DNA from: Orientallactaga sibirica
Taxonomy: Eukaryota; Chordata; Mammalia; Rodentia; Dipodidae
NCBI GenBank assembly: GCA_036365145.1
Contig: JAEOAD010000048.1
Span: forward strand, 16,809,001-16,873,000
DNA length: 64,000 bases
Direction: 5' to 3'
The notes under the pieces: generated by a model
Database searches by the model: none
Seen by the model: only the letters and a program-made list of their open reading frames with translations
Told to the model about the DNA's origin: nothing
Position numbers and translations under genes: made by a program
Shown: piece by piece, positions 21,770 through 32,572 of the stretch
Numbering within the stretch: the first letter of the stretch is position 1
Layout of the letters: each line of letters opens with the position of its first letter

Positions 21770-23990
21770 GTTGAAACTCCATAGCTTTCAGCCTGCTATC
21801 CTAGTTCCTTGGTCACTGAATGTTCTGAAAGAACCATAGCAGGACAGAAATAAATCACCTTTAGAGACTTGGAACAAGTCTGAGTGTGACCCAGGGTCTG
21901 TCCCGGGGCATCGTCACTGAATGCTGCTCCCAACTATCCTGTCAGTGGGCATGCGTGGGCATTTCACAACTGAGACTCAGTGGCCTTCTCTTGGCTGGAG
22001 TGTCCTTCTGAATGGCCAACAATAGTAGTGTGGCCAGCTTAGAAATTTGTTTTCTCTTCTTGTTGCATGGTAACACCACTGTTTTGGTTTTTGAGGATGA
22101 GAAGATCTGAACCCAGATGTGCAGATGGCTCCATGCTCCAGTGGGCTTTTCTTGAGTGAAACCCCTGGTGGAGTTAGACAGACTTCACGCCTGGACACAG
22201 GCCTGAGGACCCAGTCTTCGGCACTGAGTGGAGTCATATAGAAGTCACCGTGTGTCTGTATCCAGAGTCCCTCTGCTGCATTCCGCACACATAGGGTGTT
22301 CAAGTGCATTGAAGGGAAATTCAGAATCTAGGCTGCCCTTCACCATGTTGCCACTGGAGCTTCTCTCAACAACTGCTGAGGCCAACGTGGGTGAAGCTGA
22401 ATGTGTGCCTAAGTCAAGGCCACCTCTATCTTGACACATTTATTCTAAAGTGACAAATGGGCTAGAGACAAACTGGAAAGAAAACTGTGAAATAATTCCA
22501 TAGTGTTAAGAGAAGTCACCCTTCTCCCTTCCTGTGGGCATCATTTTTTTCCCCACAGCCCAAGCCTACAGGGTTGACTTTGGAGGAAGAATGTCAGGGT
22601 CAAACCCAGGGCAACCAGGGTCTAGAATGAAGGACTTGTCTCCCGATGTGCCCTCCACTGTAGGATACGTCTCATCTTCTCCAGCTGTGCTGGCTTGTAT
22701 TGTATTCCTGGGGTGATTTCTTGGATTTTTGATTCTCAGAAGAGGAGATGTATTAGACTCCCACATGAGTTGAGGAAAAACCAAGTCCATTAGATATCAG
22801 CAGAGTGGTGTAGAATTAGGTCAGGGCCTGCCTCTGTCATTATTACTACAATTATCCTTTGAATTGGCAGAAGGAAAATATAGCCTGGAAGAGAAATGTT
22901 TCTCTAAGCCAGGGAGGCAGCATATCCTTGTGTCTGTGTACCGGGCTTAAGTTGAGGGATACGAAAAAGCAATTAAGCAGCATGTGGCATTGCAGGCATG
23001 GCAGTTGACATAAATAGTCATTATAGAGGTAAGTGAAAGAGTGAGTCCATTCATGACTGAAGGAATGGATAAATATGTTCATCAATGAAGAGTGCATGCA
23101 TCATATTTACTGGTTTTTCATTCAAATGGGATAAAATGTTTGACCTTTGAAAATAAGCACTAGCTAACTTTATAAGAAGTTTATTTAAGTTATTTTTCTC
23201 TTTCCTTCTATGTATTTTAGAATTCAATAGAATTTTTTATCTATAATTCTATATTTTCAAAATCCAATCTCCACTCATTTTTCAGTGTGTACATCATTAG
23301 CTTTTGAAGTCCTAAGTCTGAATATATATATTATTCAGGAAAAGCTCTTCTGTTGTTGGCAACTTTAGTCATATTGTTATTATTAGTCAGTGTAGTAAAA
23401 TGATTAATTTTAACTCTGAGCTCAGAGTCTCTGGGCTTGAATGCCACCTTGTACCGTTTAGCTATGTAACACTGGGGAAATTATTTATTTTATAAACTAT
23501 TTTGGTTTAGTTATTAGCAAAATGAAATAACAACAGTAATAGCTACCTTAGACATAATGAAGATAAAAAAGATATTACATACATAAAATTATTGAGCAAT
23601 GTCTGGCATGCACACATAATTTAATAAATATTATATCCCCATATTATTATAATGATTAGGGTGCTTTAATTTAGCAGATACGATGTGGGCTAACTAACTG
23701 AATAGTTAAATATGGAATGCATGTACTTTTATTTAATAATTAAATTAGAATTGTGGTTAAAGGTGATCAGCCTAGGCAAGACTGCAATATCCCTGCTCAA
23801 AAAAATAAAGAAAGAAAACAAGATGGTAGATCAAATAATTGCCTTTGCCTCCTAATTACCCATCGATGGGAATAGGGCTGCTTTTGTCCTGTGTGTGTGA
23901 ATGATATGTGTATGTGTGTGTTCATGTGTGTGAGTGCAAAAAATGCACCCCTCTGTTTGCATGGCTACTATGCCCTCCCCTTAAAGCATC
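21770..23990. other. Unique spacer, AT-rich in its second half
   Basis: No recognised repeat body until an irregular TG-rich run near 23890-23935. Frames up to 110 codons have no family features. Confidence 0.5.
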
Positions 23991-24150
23991 CCTCAGAGTT
24001 CCTTTTGAGCTTCCTGGCTGCCCTGTACTGACTCTTCCTTCAAGCTTAGGAGCTGCATGTGAGAGAAAACGTGATGTTTGTTTTTCTGTACCTGGGTTGC
24101 CTCACTTCGTGCAATGTCTTCTAGATCCGTCCTTTTTTTCCTGGGAATTT

Positions 24151-24396
24151 ATTTTATTTTTATTTTTTTGGAGAGAGACAGACAGAGAGGGAGAGGAAGA
24201 CAGATAGAGATGGGCACGCCAGCAGCCTTTCAGCTGCTGGGAATGAAATCCAGATGTGTGCGCCCCTTGTGGGCAAGTGCGGCATTGCGCCCTTGCGTCA
24301 CTTTGCATCTGGCTAAACGTGGGACCTGGAGATTGGAACTGACGTTCTTAGGCTTAGTGGGCAGGCGCCTTAACCGCTAAGCCATCTCTCCATCCC
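24151..24396 (-). mobile_element. Long-form B2-like SINE in L1 3' UTR
   Basis: Antisense copy with 'ccttgtgggcaagtgcggca', 'tggctaaacgtgggacctgg', 'taaccgctaagccatctctc'. A perfect 12-bp TSD, tcctgggaattt, lies at 24139-24150 and 24397-24408. Confidence 0.96.
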
Positions 24397-24912
24397 TCCT
24401 GGGAATTTTTTAGCTTCAGTTTTCTTTAAAACTGAATGCAACTCCATTGTATAGACGTGGCACATCTTCATTATCTGTTAATGACTTGATTATATCTAGG
24501 CTGCTTCCATTTCCTAGCTGTTGTGACTAGAGCAGCAATAAACACGGATGAGGAGGTATTTCTGTAGTGAAGCACAGATTCCTTAGGGGATGTGCTCAGG
24601 GGTTGTGTAACTGGGTAAACATAGTGGATCTACTTGTAGTTTTTTGAAAAGGCTCCACACTGGGTGTACCAGTTTATGCTCCCACAAACAGTGAATCAAT
24701 ATTTCTCTTTCCTCACAACTTTGCCAACATTTGCTCTCTCTTTTTTTATGTCAGTCGTTTTGATGGGAGTAGGATAGAGTTTGAAAGTAGTTTTAGTCTG
24801 CATTTGCATGATAGACAAAGATGCTGAACTTTAAAACATATTTATCAACCATTTGTATTTCTTTTGAGAACTCTCAAGTACCATTGCCCATTTTTTATTG
24901 CATTGCATGCTC

Positions 24913-24919
24913 TTTTTTC

Positions 24920-24954
<35 letters not shown>

Positions 24955-25045
24955 CTCTCTCTCTCTCTCTCTCTTTCCCTTCCTTCCTTCCTTCCTTCCT
25001 TCCTTTCTTCCTTCCTTCCTTCCTTTTATTCTTTCTTTCTTTTTT
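24913..25045. repeat. (TTTC)n-(TC)n-(TTCC)n pyrimidine tract
   Basis: Three different pyrimidine units in series, inside L1 3' UTR/ORF2-end sequence. It is purine-rich on the L1 sense strand. Confidence 0.95.
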
Positions 25046-25545
25046 GAGTTCTTTGTGTGTTGTAGATATTGATCTTCTGTTGGATATATAGCTAGCTGTA
25101 GGTTTCCTCTAAACTCAGTTGTTGATTTCCTTAGCTGTACAATATTCTTTGAATTTCATAAAGCCCCACCCCCTTTTTTATTGTTTACACCTTACTTCCT
25201 GGGCAACTAGGGTCCAGTTCAAAGTCCTTACCTATGCCTCTATCTTCAAGTGTTCTCCCTACTTTTTGCCTATAGCAATTTCAGAGTTTCAGATGTTATA
25301 CCGAGGTCTGTGATCCATTTGAAGTTGATGTTTGTCGATATTAGATAGCTGCAGTTACATGGACTTGTACCTGGATCTTCTACTCCATCACTCTTCATGT
25401 TTGTTTTTGTGCCAGTACCATGCTGCTTGTATTGCCATAGCTCAAATGTATAATTTGATGTCAGCTATGGTGATGGCTTCAGCAGTATTCTTTTTTGTTG
25501 AGAATTATTTTGGTAATCTTGGGTCTTTTGTGCTTCCATATGATT

Positions 25546-25690
25546 TTTTTTTCTTTTTGGTTTTTTCAGGTAGGGTCTCACTCTATCCCAGGCTGACCTG
25601 GAATTCACTATGTAGTCTCAGGTTGTCCTCAGACTCGTGGTGATCCTCCTACCTCTGCCTCCCAAGTGCTGGGATTGAAGGCGTGTGCTA
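25546..25690 (-). mobile_element. B1 SINE in L1
   Basis: Antisense: 'caggtagggtctcactctat', 'tatgtagtctcaggttgtcc', 'ccaagtgctgggattgaagg'. Flanks catatgatttt and catatgaatttt are the TSD, with one change. Confidence 0.92.
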
Positions 25691-26340
25691 CTACATATGA
25701 ATTTTAAGATTAATTTTTCTCTATTTCTGTGAGGAATGGTAATAGAATTTTGACAGGGATTGCACTGAATCTGTGTACTGCCTTTGGTACACTGGCCATT
25801 TTCACAATATTATTTCTTCCAGTCCATGTGCATTGAAGATATTTCCATTTTCAGATGTCTTCCTTATTTTTTTCTTCAGTGTTTAAAACTTTTCATGTAA
25901 GAGGTCGTTTGCTTTCTTGGTTAAGGATATTCTAGGCTGTAAAAAGAGAAGACCCAAATGAATGATTATAACATCAAAGACAAATACCAATGGAATTTGG
26001 AGAAACATAAGGACATCCTTCAAAAACCTATATTCCATCAAATTGGAACACTTAGACAAATAGGGGATTTTCTTGAGATATAGAACCTATCAACATTAAA
26101 CTGAGGTGAGATAAACAATTTAAACAGATCTATAACAAGCAATGAAATTGAAGTGCTAATATAAAAAAAAAAATCTCTTGGTCAAAAATTGTTCAGGTCC
26201 AGGTAGGTTCACTGCAAAATTTTATCAGACCTGTAAAGAAGACGAAAAACTACTCTTCCTCTAACTCGTTCATAACGTAGAAAAGGGGGCCATACTCCCT
26301 AACTCCTACAAAGAACCAGAATGGCACTAACATTGCTACC

Positions 26341-26824
26341 ATTTCCATTGAGTTCTTGCCTTGTGGTGAATGATGAGCATAGACATAGTAGGAGGTTAAG
26401 GTACACAAGTTTTACTTTCAAAAATAAAGTTCAGGGGAAGGCGTTCGAGTTGGGAGGGGTCCTGAGCAAGTAAGAACATGTTGACTTTTATCAGGGTCTT
26501 AGAGTCTTGAAGATATAAGTTATACATCAAGTTGGGATGAACTTTACTGGTATGTGTATAGATGATCTTGATTGGTTGGTAGGTCAGAGAGAAGAATGTG
26601 GACTAGGAATCTGCCAACGAGTCGGGGAGAAGCCCATGGAAAATTCCTAGAAGGAAGAATAACCGGAAAGTAAAAGAGGTCTCCCGATTGCCATCTTGAT
26701 GAGTCAAGTTTAGGTTTGAACTGGAGTTGCCGACTTGTCTCTGCAGGGCAAGTTGATATCTGTGTTATTTTGGGCCTGGATCCCTAACTACCTACAAAGA
26801 GGTCTACCTGCTCCTAATCTCCCT
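26341..26824. mobile_element. LTR-like insert, repeat family X, copy 1
   Basis: L1 homology stops at 'cactaacattgctacc' and resumes at 'gatactaaaaccagatag', so about 484 bp were inserted. The insert aligns loosely with 44945-45440: shared blocks include an A-rich aataaa-containing stretch, 'gggaggggtcctgagcaag' and 'gaaggaagaataac'. It is probably an old LTR. TG/CA edges and a TSD could not be fixed. Confidence 0.5.
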
Positions 26825-27561
26825 CGATACTAAAACCAGATAGACACGCAATGAAAGGAAGCTGTAACTGACATCCCTGGTGAACATAGACACAAGAATT
26901 CTCAATTGATAACTTGCAAATCAAATTCAAGAACATATCAAAAACTCATTCAGGCTGATCAAGTCAGATTTTTTTTTTTCAGAGATTCAGGGATACGTGC
27001 ATAAATCAATGACTATAATACATCACACAAATAGACTCAAGGAACAAAATAACATGATCAGATCACTAGGTGTAGGAAAGGCCTTTGACAAAAGCCATCA
27101 TCCCTCCCTAAAAATTCTGGAGAGACTTGAGATGGAGGGAACATAGCTCAATATAATAAAGGTTAGCTATAACAAACATATAGCCAACGTTATACTAAAT
27201 GGAGAAAAATCTGAAGAATTCCCTCTAAGATGTGGAACAAGACAAGGGTATCTACTCTCTCCGCTTCTGTGGAGATGTCTTGGCTAACACAATAAGACAA
27301 GAGAAAGAAATAAAAGAATACAAATTGGAAAGGAAGAAGAGAAACTATTCTTATTTGCAGATGACATGATTTCATATAAAAGAGACCATAAATTCCCCAT
27401 CAGAGAACTCCTAGAGCTGACTGTTGCTTTCAGCAATGTGGCAGGAGATAAAATTAACACACACAAAATCAGTAGCCTTCTTATATACTAATGACAAACA
27501 CCCTGAGAATGAAATCAGGGAAACAGTATTATTCACAACAGCCACATTGGATTAATTTCTT

Positions 27562-27698
27562 TTCTTTTCTTTCTTTTTTTTTTTTTTAATGTTGGTTTTG
27601 AGGTAGCGTCTCACTCTAGTCCAGGCTGACCTGGAATTCACTATGTAGTCTCAGGGTGGCCTTGCACTCGTGGCAATCCTCCTACCTCTGCCTCCCGA
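27562..27698 (-). mobile_element. B1 SINE, 5' truncated, in L1
   Basis: Antisense B1 starting with a T tail and ending at 'cctctgcctcccga', so the first ~25 bases of B1 are absent. TSD ggattaatttct at 27549-27560 and 27699-27710 proves insertion into the L1. Confidence 0.95.
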
Positions 27699-27775
27699 GG
27701 ATTAATTTCTTAATGGCAATGACAACCCCAACAATAATGATACTAGGAGAGGAAACCAGAGAAACCCAACACTAG

Positions 27776-27985
27776 GGCAGGAGAGATGGCTTAGTGGTTA
27801 AGCCCCAGGTTCAACTCCTCATGACCCACATAAGCCAGACACACATGGTGGTGCATAAGTACAGAATTATTTTCAGCAGCTGAAGGCCCTGATGCACCCA
27901 TTCTTTCTCTGTCTATCTTCCTTTTCCTCTCTCTCAATCTCTTTCTCAAATAAGTAAATTAAATTTTAAAAATATTTAAAAATGA
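27776..27985 (+). mobile_element. B2-like SINE, internally deleted
   Basis: 'gcaggagagatggcttagtg' passes from 'gttaagccccaggttcaact' directly to the B box, so about 25 bases between the A and B boxes are missing. It continues with 'taagccagacacacatggtg', a CT-rich run and an A/T tail. Confidence 0.85.
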
Positions 27986-28555
27986 AACACACCTCTAGAA
28001 CTTGGCCCCTGGAACTCCCCAGGTAACTGTAGAAGTCATAGAGGGTGCTCAAATTACAACGCAACATTAGGATAAATATCAGTTCATGCGCGTGTGTGTT
28101 TTTAGCATCTTTATCAAACTGTCCAACAACAACAACAACAAAAAGAAAAGATAAGAAATAGGAGGGGAAATAAAATACACCAAAGAAATAATTCTATTAA
28201 GTCCAATATCCAAATAATAAGGATTTTAGAGGGAGAATAGAGAGATCAGAGAGTGGAAATCTTGTGAGAGAGGAACAAATCATCTGGGCTTCTAATTTTA
28301 AAAGCCTATCGAGTATGCAGGAACAAAAGGCTGGCATAGGATTGTGGTCAGTGCACAGCAGGGAGAGGTTAGCAGGGAGACAACTCAACTCTTGACAGCA
28401 AAGTCTGGAAAGTTCTGGGATCCCAAGATTTGCACAGGGCTTGCAAATCCAACACTCCATCTGTATTATATAACTCAAAGCTAAAAAAAAAAAAAAAAGT
28501 GCATTTACATTTTAAAATCATTACATTGTAAATGGTTTTAAAAAAAATGGCGGGT
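27986..28555. other. Spacer with (AAC)n at 28120-28143 and poly(A) at 28480-28498
   Basis: Short simple repeats; otherwise no recognised element or gene. Confidence 0.55.
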
Positions 28556-28625
28556 CTGCTGGGCATGGTGGTGCAAGCCTATTGTTCCAGTGCTTGTCAC
28601 TGGGCTTCCACGGGAGCCATTAGAG
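28556..28625 (+). mobile_element. B1-like fragment
   Basis: 'tgctgggcatggtggtgcaa' followed by a diverged 'tgttccagtgcttgtcactg' looks like the 5' end of a B1; the rest is not recognisable. Confidence 0.35.
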
Positions 28626-29029
28626 GCAAGATGAGGTCTTCAAGTTCAAGCACTTTGGTGACCCAAAAAGATCCTCCCCCTGCAGCTCCCCGCCCCCAGA
28701 AAAAGAGCCAATTTGATTCTTGCCTTTTCCCCCTCATTTCACATCCCACACACGCTCTTGAAATTCCCTCATAGCTCACCGTTCTTTCTGCATTTAGGTC
28801 TTTCAAATCTCTGACCAAATGGTCCTTCAAACCCTGCATTCAGCACTGCAAGGGTCTCTTCAGCCAAAGTTTCAAATCCTTCCGCATCTCTCCAGCACAT
28901 CAGTTCCAAGAGACCGAAGCCACACAGTCAAGTTTCTATCAGTAACCACCCCACTCTATGGGTACCAAGTTTCTGTGGAGTTCCCTTCTCATTGTGGGGA
29001 CAATGCAGCCGTCTAAAGCAGCTGATGGG
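28626..29029. other. Unique spacer
   Basis: No recognised repeat or gene. Confidence 0.5.
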
Positions 29030-29325
29030 AAGAAAGTTGTTTTTTTTTGGGGGGGGAGTTATAGTCTTCTTGAGGGGAAGCTTCATGATGGCAAGGAAAA
29101 TCATGGCATGAGAAGAGGCTGGACATCACCTCCTTGCCAACAGACAAGTGTGAAACAGCAACAAGAGAGTGAACTGAACTCTAGCAAGGGTGAAGTTGCT
29201 ATAATACCCCTGAGCGCCCCCAACAAGCTCTCTTCTCCAAATTGCCATCTGCTGAGGACCAAGCATGCAAAACGCACGAGTGTAGGGTGGTGGTGGGGGC
29301 ATCTAATTCATATCCGTACACACAA
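29030..29325 (-). mobile_element. Solo LTR, same family as 8799-10629
   Basis: The plus strand has 'ggggaagcttcatgatggca', 'agaggctggacatcacctcc', 'tataatacccctgagcgccc'. These are the reverse complement of the LTR blocks at 10293-10629 (tgatgtccaccctctg, gggtattatagcc). Edges are diverged. Confidence 0.65.
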
Positions 29326-29899
29326 CATCACATAGTAGCCAAGAACCTGTATGCACATCCTGATTACTTTCTGAGCGGTGTCCTCCAGCTTTCCAGCAAA
29401 GATTAAAACACAATAAAGCCCAGTACACTGCAAGTGTGTCAACCCTACTTAGTAGTTCTAATAGAGGTCTTAATACACATAAAAGCTGTAAAGCTTTTGG
29501 AATAAAAGGGCAAAGAGAATATTCTGAAGCATTTCAAAGCTGATAAAACTATTATATAAGCCATATAGACAGATGGTAGATAGATATAGATATACACGTG
29601 TGTGATCATTAAGTATATATTCCTGAATGCAACCCTGAGAGTTGAACAACAAGGGACAAGGCCTTTGCAGTTAGCCGGGAAATCATCACATTTCGAATCC
29701 CATATGCTGCCGAGGTATCCATAACCTAATGATGGAATTAAATTACTCTGAGATTTATAAAGTCTCAAATAATGAACCTCTATTACACCATTCCTCAGGA
29801 GGCTAATGAATGTCACCTATGTAAAGTAAGTATAATGTAAGTGTGAATGAAGGAGCGAGTCAGCAATGAGGCACAGACCCAACCAAGCCCGGCCTGATC
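29326..29899. other. Unique spacer
   Basis: A/T-rich DNA with a short GATA/TATA-type stretch near 29570-29610. No gene seen. Confidence 0.5.
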
Positions 29900-30240
29900 A
29901 TGTGGATCTGAAAGTTGGTGGAAACTTTTGGAGATGTGTGAGGAAACGGAGTCACTGGGAGCATGTCTTTGAAGGGGGATATCAGAACCCTCGCCTCTCC
30001 CTGTCTGTCTTTGCTTCCTGACCGCTAAGGCAAGAAGCTTCTCTGCTAACGCTCCCCGCCATGGTGTGTAGTGTCCTCTGTTCATTGACACTCTTCATCT
30101 TCCATATTCCCCATCGAGGTCTTACAGAGCACGTGTCAGGCAGCCATGGACTGAACCCTCTGAAAGCATGATCCGAAATAAAACTTTTCTTCCTTCTAAG
30201 TTGATTGGCTCGGGCATCTTGTCCGAGAGAGAGCTGGCAT
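29900..30240 (+). mobile_element. MaLR-like LTR
   Basis: Sense MaLR blocks: 'gaaacggagtcactgggagc', 'atgtctttgaagggggatat', 'tcgcctctccctgtctgtct', 'ccgaaataaaacttttcttc', then 'aagttgattggctcgggcat'. Edges are approximate. Confidence 0.6.
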
Positions 30241-30497
30241 GTGGGATTTATATTAAGAAAGAGGGACATGGATGAGACCCCCCCAGAGGGATGATTCAAA
30301 GATGGAAGTCATGCCTGAAGCCTGAAGGACAAATAAGACAGATTGAAGCAGCTGTCGCTCTGGCAGAATTATCTTCAAACAAATTAAACTGACAAAAACC
30401 CTGCGGTGTTGAACGCTACTAATGGGAGATTTACACAGCTGGCTGAGGTTTGGGCTATGCATTGCTAGTGACTGCATGGAAATCTGGGGGAACCAGC

Positions 30498-30575
30498 CTG
30501 GGATGGAGCTCAGTAGCAAAGTGCTTGCTTGCCTAGCAAGAGTGACGTCTTGAGTTTGATCTCCTGCACTGCAAG
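30498..30575 (+). mobile_element. ID-like SINE
   Basis: 'ggatggagctcagtagcaaa', 'gtgcttgcttgcctagcaag', 'gagtttgatctcctgcactg': the tRNA-Ala/BC1-type ID head, about 75 bp, with an A-rich region after it. Confidence 0.7.
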
Positions 30576-30726
30576 AAGTACAAGTCAAGAAAGAAATCTA
30601 AGAAGAAGAAAAGAACCGGAGCCAAGGCCAAGAACATGTGGAGAAAAGCCTAGATGAGAAAGAAAGACACACGAGTCACGGGAACGGATCACTGGTAAAT
30701 GGTTTTTCACTTCACTCCAGATTTGA

Positions 30727-30982
30727 GGGCTGGAGAGATGGTCCAGCGGTTAAAGGCTCTTGCTTGCAAAGCCTGATGTCTGGGGTTGGATTCTCAAGCC
30801 CATGGAAAGCCAGTTGCATAAAGTGACACATGAGTCTGGGGTTTGTTTGTAGAAGGAGGCTCTGGCCTGCTTGTACTCTGTCTAGTCTGTTTCTCTCTCT
30901 CTCTCCCCACCTCTCTCCCTACTTCCCTCTCTAAATAAATAAAAGTCAATTAATCAATAAATATATTTAAAAAAAAAAAAAG
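30727..30982 (+). mobile_element. B2-like SINE, short form
   Basis: 'ggctggagagatggtccagc', 'gggttggattctcaagccca' (B box), 'gaaagccagttgcataaagt', long CT-rich run, TAAATAAATAAA tail and poly(A). TSD agatttga at 30719-30726 and 30983-30990. Confidence 0.93.
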
Positions 30983-31125
30983 AGATTTGACTAGCCAGCA
31001 TAACAGGTCTGTGTTCAGGGGTGTAGAGTAGGATGTTTGTAAGTAGTGAGTGAGAGTGAACTCGACTTTTCACAATGGGACACCAGAGGGGATGTGGATA
31101 CAGAACTGTGTCATTTAAAATTAGG

Positions 31126-31270
31126 AGATGGCTTAGTGGTTAAACACTTGCCTATGAAGCCTAAGGACCCCGGTTAGAGGCTTGATTCTCCAGGACCCAC
31201 GTAAGCCAGATGCACAAGGGGGTGCATGCATCTGGAGTTCGTTTGCAGTGGCTGGAGGCCCTGGCGCACC

Positions 31271-31314
<44 letters not shown>

Positions 31315-31367
31315 CTGCTTATTTCTGTATCTCTCTCTCAAATAAATAAATAAATAAAATATTTTAA
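31126..31367 (+). mobile_element. B2-like SINE, short form with expanded B box
   Basis: Same diagnostic B-box insertion as 2758-2989 (ggttagaggcttgattc). The head is slightly truncated, beginning at gagatggcttagtgg. It has a 40-base (CT)n run and a tail with four TAAA units. The target ttaaaattagg is repeated with small changes at the right end. Confidence 0.93.
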
Positions 31368-31394
31368 AAAATTAGGGGTTCAAATATCAAAAAA

Positions 31395-31545
31395 AATTGC
31401 TAAAGTCGAGTATGATGTGTCATATCTATAAGTACTAGGGAGGCTGAGATAGGAGGATTGCCACAAGTTTGAACTTAGCCTGGGCTACAGGAGTGAGTTA
31501 TGCATCTGCCTGGGTTAGAGTGAGACCCTTCCTCAAGAGCACTTA
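31395..31545 (+). mobile_element. B1-like SINE, diverged
   Basis: 'gtactagggaggctgagata', 'ggaggattgccacaagtttg', 'aacttagcctgggctacagg', 'agagtgagacccttcct'. It has an internal insertion compared with young B1 copies. Confidence 0.65.
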
Positions 31546-31652
31546 AAGGGGGTGGTGTTAAAAATGAAAAGGGTCTCTCTGCAGAGAGAATCGAGGGGGG
31601 CAAGTTGGGTAGATTTATGTACTTATCATTAGCCCTGTCAACAATTTAACTT

Positions 31653-31897
31653 AAAAAAAAAATTTTGTTGTTGTTGTTTATTTTTTATTTATTTATATGA
31701 GAGCGACAGAGAGAGAAAGAAGCAGATAGAAAGAGAGAGAATGGGCATGCCAGGGCCTCCAGCCACTGCAAACGAACTCCAGAGGCATGTGTCATCTTGT
31801 GCATCTGGCTTACATGGGTCCTGGGGAATCGAGCCTCAAACTGGGATCCTTAGGCTTCACAGGCAAGTGCTTAGCCACTAAGCCATCTCTCCAGGCC
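31653..31897 (-). mobile_element. B2-like SINE, short form with expanded B box
   Basis: Antisense: (TTG)n plus T/A tail, (GA)n, 'gggcatgccagggcctccag', 'gtgcatctggcttacatggg', an extended B box 'atcgagcctcaaactggga', 'gccactaagccatctctcca'. TSD caatttaactt at 31642-31652 and 31898-31908. Confidence 0.95.
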
Positions 31898-31908
31898 CAA
31901 TTTAACTT

Positions 31909-32330
31909 TTTAATACCATACATGCATATAACTTTTTATTACAAATTTTAATACATAAACATACTGTAATTTAATCGTAATCCCCTCCTATTTCCTCTTT
32001 TGACACCCACCCCTATTCCACTGAATCCCCTTCTTCTTTGAGTATGATGTCTCATTCGCCCTCCTCCATCTTATATGTCAAAATGTTGAAGGGCTCAACC
32101 TTGTTCAGGTAAGGTGGAGACAGCCCATCCACTGTGAGGTCACAGTTCTGCTCCCCATCCTCTGTCTCTTACATTCTTTCTGCCCCCTCATGTGGGATGT
32201 TCCCTGAGCTTTGGAGGGCATGATAGCATGATGTCTCTTTTAGCACTGAGCTCTCTTATTTGCAGCAGGATTCATATATACAGAATCCACACATATTTTC
32301 ACAGTATCCATAGCCTTTTCAAAAAACAAG
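31909..32330 (-). mobile_element. L1 3' UTR fragment
   Basis: The antisense 3' UTR pattern of rodent L1: an A/T-rich start, C/T-rich stretches ('cccctcctatttcctctttt', 'acccacccctattccactga') and 'gaatccccttcttctttgag'. No coding part. Confidence 0.55.
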
Positions 32331-32332
32331 CA

Positions 32333-32572
32333 GGGGCTGGAGAGATGGCTTAGCGGTTAAGGCGCCTGCCTCCTAAGTTGAAGAACGCTGGCTCCAATCT
32401 CCAGGTCCCACGTTTAGCCAGATGCAAAGTGATGCAAGGGCGCAATGCCGCACTTGACCACAAGGTGGCGCACGCATCTGGATTTCGTTCACAGCAGCTG
32501 AGAGGCTGCTGGCGTGCCCATTTCTATCTGTCTTCCTCTCCCTCTCTCTCTGTCTCTCTCAAAAACAACAAT
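32333..32572 (+). mobile_element. Long-form B2-like SINE
   Basis: Sense type copy of the long form: 'ctggagagatggcttagcgg', 'caatctccaggtcccacgtt', then the extra module 'agtgatgcaagggcgcaatg' and 'ccgcacttgaccacaaggtg', then 'cgcacgcatctggatttcgt', 'agcagctgagaggctgctgg', CT-rich end. The tail is short and lacks the TAAA units. Confidence 0.93.

Larger units (their letters stand above)
23991..25936 (-). mobile_element. L1: 3' UTR and end of ORF2
   Basis: The plus strand gives the antisense L1 3' end: 'cttaggagctgcatgtgaga', 'gtacctgggttgcctcact', 'ccattgtatagacgtggcac', 'agagcagcaataaacac', then the ORF2 C-terminal region with 'gtgccagtaccatgctgctt' and 'ttgacagggattgcactgaa'. It is interrupted by a long-form SINE (24151-24396), a pyrimidine tract (24913-25045) and a B1 (25546-25690). 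ORF2 has frameshifts and stops, so it is dead. It joins an oppositely oriented L1 piece at about 25936. Confidence 0.85.
25937..27770 (+). mobile_element. L1: inverted 5' segment covering ORF2 linker and reverse transcriptase
   Basis: Sense L1 ORF2 sequence: 'ggttcactgcaaaattttat', 'cagacctgtaaagaag', then past an insertion 'gaggaggtct'-type RT DNA including 'aaaggcctttgacaaaagcc', 'acaagacaagggtatctact' and 'cttatttgcagatgacatga' (the FADD box). Many stops and frameshifts show it is inactive. A LTR-like insert (26341-26824) and a B1 (27562-27698) interrupt it. Its downstream end abuts, in L1 coordinates, the upstream end of the minus-strand piece at 25936. Confidence 0.85.
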
